NCBI GenBank assembly: GCA_016203345.1
Contig: JACQMZ010000004.1
Coordinates: forward strand, 1 to 5,468
DNA: 5,468 bases
Reading direction: 5' to 3'
Source of the DNA: Candidatus Woesearchaeota archaeon
GTDB taxonomy: Archaea > Nanobdellota > Nanobdellia > Woesearchaeales > ARS49
Of the stretch, positions 1 through 4,889 are shown one piece after another; position 1 is the first letter of the stretch; the number at the start of each line of letters is the position of its first letter. The position numbers and the translations under genes are program-made. The notes beneath the pieces were generated by a model that searched no databases, was not told where the DNA came from, and saw nothing but the letters and a program-made list of their open reading frames with translations.

Positions 1-47
1 AACGACCGAGCGCAAGCGAGGGAGTTCGCAAACGTCGGAAATTTTCA
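1..47. repeat. Partial copy of GAGCG-loop intergenic repeat
   Basis: This stretch has GAGCGC and AAGCGAG elements followed by GAGTTCGC and then an AT-rich arm, GGAAATTTTC, at 37-46. The same order (GAGCG-rich core, then an arm containing GGAATTTT or GAAAAATC) occurs in the hairpins at 1990-2027 and 3685-3733. The matching left arm would lie upstream of position 1, so this is probably a truncated copy. That membership is an inference from shared words, not an alignment. Confidence 0.4.
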
Positions 48-77
48 ATCTACTATACTAATAGTGAAAATTTCTGA
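35..77. repeat. AT-rich inverted repeat GAAATTTTCA / TGAAAATTTC
   Basis: A perfect 10-bp inverted repeat pairs 38-47 with 65-74. Positions 35-37 and 75-77 extend it by two Watson-Crick pairs and one G-T pair, and the loop is 17 nt. It could be a terminator for a gene left of the window, or the facing arms of two adjacent copies of the dispersed repeat seen elsewhere here. Confidence 0.5.
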
Positions 78-80
78 GCG

Positions 81-153
81 TCTCAAAAACCACCATCACG
101 GGAATTCGGTCCAAAAAGCATCGGTGGCAATATTGGATTGGTGGTTTTCGAGA
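81..153. repeat. 14-bp hairpin upstream of aIF5B
   Basis: Positions 81-94 (TCTCAAAAACCACC) pair with 140-153 (GGTGGTTTTCGAGA) with one A-C mismatch. A second helix, 108-114 with 133-139 including two G-T wobbles, can stack directly on it. It is unlike the GAGCG-loop repeats in stem sequence and loop. It ends about 20 nt before the TATA box of the downstream gene, so it lies outside the predicted aIF5B mRNA. It could be a regulatory DNA site, a terminator or a small structured RNA. No known RNA family is recognised. Confidence 0.45.
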
Positions 154-172
154 ATTCAAAGCAAGAGCAGCA

Positions 173-180
173 TTTATAAG
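173..180 (+). promoter_or_regulatory. TATA box of aIF5B
   Basis: TTTATAAG is centred about 26 nt before the ATG at 202. Archaeal TATA boxes usually lie 25-27 nt before the transcription start, so transcription should begin at or within a few bases of the start codon. No Shine-Dalgarno sequence precedes the ATG, which fits a leaderless mRNA. Confidence 0.6.
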
Positions 181-201
181 ATGTGGCAAGTTTAAACACT
201 C

Positions 202-1944
202 ATGCTTCGCCAGCCTATTATTACTATCATGGGCCATGTGGATCATGGCAAGACGAGTTTGCTTGACGCGATTAGGGGGAGCGCTATTGCGTCGAGAGAG
301 GCAGGAGGGATTACGCAGGCGATTGGCGCGTCAATTCTTCCAATGTCAACATTGCAGGCAGTGTGTGGTGAGTTGTTGCAGAAGATGAATCTGAAACTTT
401 CCTTTCCTGGGCTGTTGTTTATTGATACTCCTGGTCATGCCGCGTTTGTTCATCACCGCAAGGTTGGGGGGGATCTGGCGGACATTGCGGTGCTGGTGAT
501 TGACGTGCATGAGGGGATCATGCCGCAGACAGTCGAGTGCTTGAATATTTTGAGGTCGTGCAAGACGCCGTTCATTATTGCCGCAAACAAGATTGATTCG
601 ATTGAGGGTTGGCGGCCCAGGAGCCAGCAGTTGATTGCGTCCATGACCTCGCAGGAGCCTGATGTTGTTCAGCGCTTTGATACGAAGGTGTATGACTTGG
701 TGGCAAAGCTGTATGATCACAAGTTTGAGGCTGAGCGTTTTGACAGAGTATCTGATTATGCAAGGCAGATTGCGATTGTGCCGGTGAGCGCGAAGACGCG
801 TGAGGGCATTCCTGAGTTGTTGATGGTGTTGTGCGGCCTGACGCAGAAGTTTCTTGAAAAGAACATTCAATGCGATCCCACAGGTTTGGCTACTGGCACA
901 GTGCTTGAAGTTAAGGAAGAGAAGGGTGTGGGGAGTGTTCTGGACGTTATCCTATTTGATGGCGTGATCCGCACGAATGATACCATAGTCGTTGCTGGCC
1001 CTGACGGGCCGATCGTGTCTAAGGTCAAAGTTCTGCTTGAGCCCGAACCGTTGCAGGAGATGCGGAAGTCAAAATTCAGGCCGGTGAAGGAAGTGTGTGC
1101 GGCAAGCGGTCTTCGTGTGGGAGGGTCTGGGTTGGAAAATGTCATTCCAGGCACGCCGCTGTTCACCGCTGCGCCTGATACGCTTGAAGAAAAGAAGTGC
1201 GCTGTACAAAAAGAATTGCAAGTGGTGACAGAACAACTGGACAAGGATGGCGTGATCGTCAAGGCAGATACGTTGGGCAGTTTGGAGGCATTGCGGATTT
1301 TGCTGAGGGAGAAAAAAATTCCTGTTGTTCGCGCAAGTATTGGAATGATTACAAAGAAGGACGTATCTGATGCCGAAGCGAGCAAGGGGAAGAATCCGTT
1401 GCATGGAGTGGTTCTTGGCTTTAATATTCCTCCGATTACATCCGAGAGCGTAAAAGTGATCGTGCATAATGTCATCTATCAAGTGATTGAAGAGTATGAA
1501 AAGTGGGTGGAGGAGCAGACGCGTGTGGTGGAGAGTGGTGAACTGGCGTCTTTGCCCAAGCCGTGCAAGATCCAGCTCCTTACAGGGTATGTGTTCCGGC
1601 AAAGCAATCCTGCAATTGTTGGCGTTGAAGTCCAGCTCGGCACGTTGAAAACCGGAACGTCATTGATGAAAGTGAATGGAGAGCCGATGACTGGCGTGAA
1701 AGCAATTGAGAAGGAGCAAAAGACTGTGAGCGAGCTTCTGCGGAACGATCGCGCGGCAGTCTCATTTCCCGGTCTTGTTTTGGGACGAAACGTCAAGGAA
1801 GGTGAAATATTGTACACCGTGATTTCTGAGGACCAGTTTCGCAAATTCAAGGACTTCAAACAACTGTTGAAGGAAGATGAGAAGCAGGTGTTGAAGGAAA
1901 TTGCGGACATAATGAGGAAAGCGAATCCGGTGTGGGGAATATAA
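202..1944 (+). CDS. infB: Translation initiation factor aIF5B (IF2-like GTPase)
   Basis: This 580-aa cytoplasmic translational GTPase promotes ribosomal subunit joining and initiator-tRNA placement late in initiation. The G domain is intact: G1 GHVDHGKT at 11-18, switch I GGITQ at 35-39 with Thr38, G3 DTPGH at 75-79 with the catalytic His, G4 NKID at 129-132 and G5 SAK at 196-198. The beta-barrel domain II follows at about 229-330, domain III (starting VIVKADTLGSLEAL) at about 350-420, and domain IV to the C-terminus, which ends in NPVWGI as archaeal members typically do. The length matches archaeal aIF5B (about 590-600 aa) and there is no bacterial N-terminal extension or intein. The ATG is supported by the family start (xRQPIIxxxGHVDHGKT) and by the TATA box 26 nt upstream. 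It stands alone and converges on the gene ending at 2029. Confidence 0.97.
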   Translation: MLRQPIITIMGHVDHGKTSLLDAIRGSAIASREAGGITQAIGASILPMSTLQAVCGELLQKMNLKLSFPGLLFIDTPGHAAFVHHRKVGGDLADIAVLVIDVHEGIMPQTVECLNILRSCKTPFIIAANKIDSIEGWRPRSQQLIASMTSQEPDVVQRFDTKVYDLVAKLYDHKFEAERFDRVSDYARQIAIVPVSAKTREGIPELLMVLCGLTQKFLEKNIQCDPTGLATGTVLEVKEEKGVGSVLDVILFDGVIRTNDTIVVAGPDGPIVSKVKVLLEPEPLQEMRKSKFRPVKEVCAASGLRVGGSGLENVIPGTPLFTAAPDTLEEKKCAVQKELQVVTEQLDKDGVIVKADTLGSLEALRILLREKKIPVVRASIGMITKKDVSDAEASKGKNPLHGVVLGFNIPPITSESVKVIVHNVIYQVIEEYEKWVEEQTRVVESGELASLPKPCKIQLLTGYVFRQSNPAIVGVEVQLGTLKTGTSLMKVNGEPMTGVKAIEKEQKTVSELLRNDRAAVSFPGLVLGRNVKEGEILYTVISEDQFRKFKDFKQLLKEDEKQVLKEIADIMRKANPVWGI

Positions 1945-1973
1945 ATTGTGAGCACACACAGAGACTACCCATC

Positions 1974-1982
1974 GCTTTTTCT
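1974..1982 (+). terminator. T-rich terminator candidate after aIF5B
   Basis: GCTTTTTCT lies about 32 nt after the aIF5B stop. Archaeal RNA polymerase commonly terminates at short T tracts on the non-template strand. The neighbouring hairpin at 1990-2027 may contribute. The tract is only five Ts, so support is modest. Confidence 0.35.
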
Positions 1983-1989
1983 CATAACC

Positions 1990-2027
1990 CAAAATTCCTG
2001 AACGAGCTGTGCGAGTTCGGAATTTTG
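1990..2027. repeat. Hairpin repeat between convergent genes (possible terminator)
   Basis: Arm 1990-2003 pairs with arm 2015-2027. CAAAATTCC pairs perfectly with GGAATTTTG, T1999 is bulged, and GAAC then pairs with GTTC. The 11-nt loop GAGCTGTGCGA could close further through a G-A/A-G tandem and two GC pairs. The right arm ends one base before the stop codon of the minus-strand gene (2029-2031), where a 3'-end element for that gene would be expected. It shares the GAGC/GCGAG loop and AATTTT arms with the repeats at 1-47 and 3685-3733. Confidence 0.6.
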
Positions 2028-2028
2028 T

Positions 2029-2517
2029 TCAGGTGTGTTCTTCTTCCATGCCATGACTAATGGGGTGCGCCACCATAAGCCGTCGTATTTTGGGAACAAA
2101 ATTCAGTACTTTTCCTTCTTTGATTTTGCCGCATCCGGCGAAGTCATTGTCGTGCTTGAGGAGCACAAGCCCTTGTTCCTTCCATCGCGATGTGAGTTCT
2201 TCTCCTCTGAGCCAGGCGAGCAGTTCATCGTCACTGATGGTTATGATGTTTTTTGATGCGAGCGGTCCGAACAGTTGGCTTCCATCGAGGCTGAGTCGTA
2301 ATTCTCCGTTTTTCCATTCTCCGATGTACAGTCCTGCCGCGTTTACGCGCAGTTCGCGCAGATCGATGTGTTCAATATCGCGTGAGATGACAAAGAGGCG
2401 TTCTTTGGCCGTGTACCATCCCCAGTCAAATTTGTGATCAACGCCGTACCAGTCGCGCAGAAACGCCATGATCGGCTTGAGATCTTTGGAGGAGAGGAAG
2501 TCGATGTTCTGCTTCAT
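2029..2517 (-). CDS. NOL1/NOP2/fmu-type small RNA-binding protein (COG3270-like)
   Basis: This 162-aa protein resembles the stand-alone archaeal 'NOL1/NOP2/fmu family ribosome biogenesis' proteins. In larger relatives the same region follows an rRNA m5C methyltransferase domain. The C-terminal part has the diagnostic GCGKIKEGKVLNFVPKIRRL stretch (128-147), preceded by a segment rich in hydrophobic beta strands. The N-terminus (FLSSKDLKPIMAFLRDWYGV) is a short helical region. No SAM-binding motif or catalytic cysteine context is present, so an RNA-binding rather than a catalytic role is inferred. The ATG at 2517 is supported by TTAATAA on the minus strand, centred 26 nt upstream. The family call is from memory of the motif and has no search behind it. 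Confidence 0.75.
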   Translation of the reverse strand: MKQNIDFLSSKDLKPIMAFLRDWYGVDHKFDWGWYTAKERLFVISRDIEHIDLRELRVNAAGLYIGEWKNGELRLSLDGSQLFGPLASKNIITISDDELLAWLRGEELTSRWKEQGLVLLKHDNDFAGCGKIKEGKVLNFVPKIRRLMVAHPISHGMEEEHT

Positions 2518-2539
2518 GGCAAAGAAAGTGCCTTGTAAG

Positions 2540-2546
2540 TTATTAA
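2540..2546 (-). promoter_or_regulatory. TATA box of the NOL1/fmu-type gene
   Basis: On the minus strand this reads TTAATAA, centred 26 nt before the ATG at 2517. This is the same spacing as at aIF5B, and it predicts a leaderless or nearly leaderless transcript. Confidence 0.5.
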
Positions 2547-2561
2547 GGGTTGCGGTGCAAG

Positions 2562-2569
2562 TTTTTTAA
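2562..2569 (+). promoter_or_regulatory. TATA-like box of the 2592 gene
   Basis: TTTTTTAA is centred about 26 nt before the ATG at 2592. It lies back to back with the minus-strand box at 2540-2546 in a 74-bp divergent spacer. The matching distance is the main reason to take the 2592 start seriously. Confidence 0.45.
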
Positions 2570-2591
2570 GCAGCCCGCCGAAATCGTCAGT

Positions 2592-2836
2592 ATGGCTTTG
2601 GATGACATTGTGAAGAATTTTGCACGTGGTACTTGCTGGAAAATAAATCTGTGCGCGAAGCGTTTGGCACCAGGTGCTGGAACTTGTATGCTCACGCGCG
2701 CCGACACATAGGTCCCGATGGGATGAAGGCTCTGGTGCGTCGAGCTGCCGTTATTCGTCCTGAAATAAGGAAGTATTGGTCGTACACGCCTATGCCGTCC
2801 AAGCGTCATCTCCTACAAAGTGAAGATTCCGTATGA
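2592..2836 (+). pseudogene. Small unrecognised gene, apparently frameshifted near 2627
   Basis: From the ATG at 2592 the frame reads MALDDIVKNFAR, then runs on to a TAG at 2709-2711 (39 aa). A second frame, open from just after the TGA at 2603-2605 to the TGA at 2834-2836, carries a protein-like sequence: WYLLENKSVREAFGTRCWNL, later HIGPDGMKALVRRAA and RPEIRKYW. Restoring one T at 2627/2628 would join them as ...NFAR-WYLLENK..., giving a basic, helical protein of about 80 aa. The TATA-like box 26 nt upstream supports the first ATG. The last 47 bp overlap, tail to tail, the end of the Tma20-like gene. Alternatives are a sequencing or assembly error in an intact gene, a true 39-aa peptide, or a separate 67-aa ORF with a TTG start at 2633. 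I do not recognise the family. Confidence 0.4.
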
Positions 2837-3245
2837 TTTTTCCCTTGGCAAGCGCGGTTGCTTCTGTGCCGCTCACGAGCATGCGTCCTACGGCAATGGG
2901 TTTTTTGTGGGTCTGGTCTACTATAGCGACGATCTCGTCCTTCTGGATGTCTGTGTCGAATGCTGTGATGCCCGGCCTCATGACGTCTGCTCCTGAGCAC
3001 ACAAACTGTACTGCGCCTGAGTCAACAGTGACTGTTTTGAGAAAATTGTGTTGTTGAAGGAGTTTCAGGCAGGGAATCCAGAGATCGTCCTGTTTCAGAA
3101 ATGCGACAATTCCGTCAACGTACACGTAGTGATCGTCGGCAATTTCTACCCGTTTTTTTCTGAAAAAGTTTTCAAGTTTGTATTTGTCGTGCACAATCCT
3201 GTCCAGTGCTTCAACTTCATCTTTTCTAAGCTGTTTCTTTGACAT
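2790..3245 (-). CDS. Tma20/MCT-1-like PUA-domain RNA-binding protein
   Basis: This 151-aa protein belongs to the archaeal branch of the MCT-1/Tma20 family. The N-terminal pre-PUA region spans about 1-68. The PUA domain starts near 70 with the highly characteristic VDSGAVQFVCSGADVMRPGI (74-93), and a conserved VGRMLVSG segment follows. Eukaryotic MCT-1, paired with DENR, acts in 40S recycling and reinitiation; the archaeal role is unsettled but is expected to be ribosome-associated. I chose ATG 3245 because the product then begins like its relatives (MSKKQLRKDE). A GTG at 3281 would add 12 residues and overlap the upstream gene by 13 bp. The gap to the upstream DUF371 stop is 23 nt, suggesting co-transcription. 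No strong promoter or Shine-Dalgarno sequence is visible. Confidence 0.88.
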   Translation of the reverse strand: MSKKQLRKDEVEALDRIVHDKYKLENFFRKKRVEIADDHYVYVDGIVAFLKQDDLWIPCLKLLQQHNFLKTVTVDSGAVQFVCSGADVMRPGITAFDTDIQKDEIVAIVDQTHKKPIAVGRMLVSGTEATALAKGKIIRNLHFVGDDAWTA

Positions 3246-3268
3246 GATTTTCTCGAGTTCTTCAAATT

Positions 3269-3676
3269 CTAGGAATCGCACTGTTCAACCAGAATTTCAA
3301 TCTTCTGGTCAGAATTCTGTAATTTCCTCACCAGCTCACGATTTACCATTACCGCGCCCTTGTCTGCGTTGATGCCAAGCGTACGTGGCGTTGCGGCACC
3401 ACTCATCCGGATCACTATTTCTGCCTGATCACTGAATGCTGGGTTTGGATCGCACACGATCACATCTTTAAGATCCTCGACGCTAATCGTCACTTTCAAT
3501 TTTTTCTTGCTTGCAGCAGCTGACACTGCCAACTCGCGCAGCTGTTTTGAGTCAAATCGCGCATTGCACGCCATGATGCAGTCTCCGTGGAGTGACACGT
3601 CATCAGCAGTAGTAAACTCCATCGTGGTTAAATGCCGCGCAGTGATGTTATGATGTCCGTAGCCGTTTATGATCAT
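3269..3676 (-). CDS. DUF371 family protein
   Basis: This 135-aa protein matches the archaeal DUF371 pattern. An opening YGHHNITARHLTT (6-18) is followed by MEFTTADDVSLHGDCI, with the conserved GDCI at 31-34, and then alternating beta-strand-like segments to the C-terminus (IRMSGAATPRTLGI, then NRELVRKLQNSDQKIEILVE). The family has no established function that I know of. The protein is soluble, with no signal peptide or membrane segment. The ATG at 3676 agrees with the family start. It is preceded by AGGTTTAAA with no TATA box at the 26-nt position, unlike four other starts here, so it may be transcribed from the DRG promoter. It lies 54 nt after the DRG stop, across a hairpin, and 23 nt before the Tma20-like gene. 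Confidence 0.82.
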   Translation of the reverse strand: MIINGYGHHNITARHLTTMEFTTADDVSLHGDCIMACNARFDSKQLRELAVSAAASKKKLKVTISVEDLKDVIVCDPNPAFSDQAEIVIRMSGAATPRTLGINADKGAVMVNRELVRKLQNSDQKIEILVEQCDS

Positions 3677-3684
3677 TTTAAACC

Positions 3685-3733
3685 TGATTTTTCCGAATGA
3701 GCGAGCCAGAGCGAGCGAAATTCAGAAAAATCA
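3685..3733. repeat. Hairpin repeat with GAGCGAGC direct repeats, at the DRG stop codon
   Basis: Arm 3685-3698 pairs with arm 3720-3733 over 14 positions with one mismatch (C3694/A3724): TGATTTTTC pairs with GAAAAATCA, then GAAT with ATTC. The loop holds two identical GAGCGAGC units (3699-3706 and 3709-3716) separated by CA. The right arm contains the DRG stop codon (TGA, minus strand, 3733-3731), and the minus strand then reads a TTTTT tract, as expected of an archaeal terminator or 3'-end element. If it terminates fully, the downstream DUF371 gene would need its own promoter, which is not obvious. Confidence 0.6.
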
Positions 3734-4825
3734 TTGGACGTGTATCTCCAAGATATCTCCGTCCTGTAGCTGTTTGTCCAGTAATACAAATTGCTGTCCT
3801 GGGAACTTGGCGGATTTTCCCCAAACGCGGCAGAACCTGAATTTTTTGACAAAGTCGCGGTGTATCCTGTTGCAGATGTCGCGGACTACAGTTCCTTCGC
3901 GGACGATCATGGGTTCGTCAAGATCTGCTTTTTTGTTGACTTCCTTGAGGTAAATGCGCATGAATTTGAGGCGGGTGAATATTTCTTCTTTGAGTTCTTC
4001 CATGTTTAACCCTGTTTGAGCGCTGACGAGGAGGTCTGGCCTGATTGTTTTCTCGATGTGGGACTGCTGTTCTTGATTGACAAGATCGATTTTGGAGACG
4101 ACAACGACTCCTGGCACGTATTTTCGGTTTCCTTCTATCGCGTCGATGAACTGGTCGATGTCAACGTCTGATCGTAATACAACGTCTGCGTTGTTGATGC
4201 GTAACTCCCTGAGGATGCCTGCGATGGTTTCTTTGGTGATTTTGGTGAGCCTGACTGTTGACGTGATGGACAGTCCTCCTCTTTCCTTCTTGGCGATTTT
4301 CACGTCTGGCGGGTTTTGATTCACGCGGACGTTGACGTCAAAGAGTTCTTTTTTGAGGGCGTCAAATTGTTCTGGATTAAGCGCGTCTATGACGAAGAGC
4401 ACGAGGTCGCAGTTGCGCACCATGGCGAGTACTTCTGTTCCCCGTCCTCTGCCTGCTGCCGCCCCTGAAATGATGCCGGGAACATCCAGGATTTGGATTT
4501 TTGCTTTGTTGTACTCGAGCAGGCCGGGAATGACGGTGAGCGTGGTGAACGCGTATGCGGCGACTTCGGATTTTGCGTTGGTCAGCTTGTTCAAGAGGGT
4601 GCTTTTTCCTACTGAGGGGAAACCGATGAGGATAACTGTGGCATCGCCTGTTTTTTTGACTGCAAACCCGTGCCCGCCTCCTTTTTTTCTGGATTCTTTT
4701 TCGAGTTTTTCACGCAGTCGGGCTATTTGCGCTTTCATGACGCCAAAGCCGTGTTCTGTGTGCTTGTTGTACTGGGCCTTGCTCATGAAGGCTTCCATTT
4801 CTGCTATTTTTTCTTGCGGTTTCAT
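3731..4825 (-). CDS. DRG/Rbg-type OBG-family GTPase with TGS domain
   Basis: This 364-aa protein belongs to the archaeal/eukaryotic DRG (Rbg) group of the OBG GTPase family, whose members associate with ribosomes. A helical N-terminus (1-46) contains YNKHTEHGFGVMKAQIARLR, typical of DRGs. G1 is GFPSVGKST (68-76), G2 FTTLT (93-97) and G3 DVPG (114-117), followed by the glycine-rich AAAGRGRG. The DRG-specific insert lies at about 170-235. G4 reads SKID (244-247) rather than the usual NKID, and G5 is SAQTG (268-272). A TGS domain fills about 288-364. The ATG at 4825 puts the usual DRG N-terminus first and has AGGTGG 11 nt upstream. A GTG at 4840 would add five residues (369 aa) but overlaps that same AGGTGG. 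It is probably first in a minus-strand series with DUF371 and the Tma20-like gene. Confidence 0.93.
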   Translation of the reverse strand: MKPQEKIAEMEAFMSKAQYNKHTEHGFGVMKAQIARLREKLEKESRKKGGGHGFAVKKTGDATVILIGFPSVGKSTLLNKLTNAKSEVAAYAFTTLTVIPGLLEYNKAKIQILDVPGIISGAAAGRGRGTEVLAMVRNCDLVLFVIDALNPEQFDALKKELFDVNVRVNQNPPDVKIAKKERGGLSITSTVRLTKITKETIAGILRELRINNADVVLRSDVDIDQFIDAIEGNRKYVPGVVVVSKIDLVNQEQQSHIEKTIRPDLLVSAQTGLNMEELKEEIFTRLKFMRIYLKEVNKKADLDEPMIVREGTVVRDICNRIHRDFVKKFRFCRVWGKSAKFPGQQFVLLDKQLQDGDILEIHVQ

Positions 4826-4836
4826 GCTCTTTTTTT

Positions 4837-4842
4837 CCACCT
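4837..4842 (-). promoter_or_regulatory. Possible Shine-Dalgarno site for the DRG gene
   Basis: On the minus strand AGGTGG lies 11 nt before the ATG at 4825. It contains part of the GGAGGTGA anti-16S consensus. It overlaps the alternative GTG start at 4838-4840, so if functional it argues for the ATG. The spacing is on the long side. Confidence 0.35.
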
Positions 4843-4859
4843 GGATGTAGCAGTATACA

Positions 4860-4867
4860 TTTAAAAA
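4860..4867. promoter_or_regulatory. TATA box in divergent promoter (MscS-like and DRG)
   Basis: TTTAAAAA is centred 26-27 nt before the plus-strand ATG at 4890, predicting a leaderless mRNA for the MscS-like gene. Its first six bases, TTTAAA, are palindromic. Read on the minus strand, the same box would place the DRG transcription start near 4837, giving a leader of about 12 nt before ATG 4825. A separate GTATAC at 4853-4858 is an alternative minus-strand box. Confidence 0.5.
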
Positions 4868-4889
4868 GGTGTGTCTTCATAAGTGAAGT

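Noticed and set aside
75..110. GTGATGG on the minus strand as a C box of a C/D guide RNA
   Set aside because: One mismatch to the C-box consensus, and no properly placed D, C' and D' boxes.
130..160. GGTTTTCGAGAATTC resembles a tRNA T-arm
   Set aside because: The flanks do not form the 5-bp T stem, and no acceptor, D or anticodon arms are found around it.
346..1955. Long minus-strand open frames (e.g. 867-1475, 1069-1602, 1479-1955) opposite aIF5B
   Set aside because: They are antisense to a well-conserved full-length gene, have low-complexity Ser/Thr/Arg/His-rich translations and match no family; they are shadow frames.
3699..3716. GAGCGAGC direct repeats as a CRISPR-like or tandem array
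   Set aside because: Only two 8-bp units separated by 2 bp, within a hairpin loop; there are no spacers or further units.
4332..4864. Plus-strand open frames of up to 172 aa opposite the DRG gene
   Set aside because: Antisense to conserved GTPase motifs, Ser/Met-rich translation and no promoter of the type seen at the real starts.
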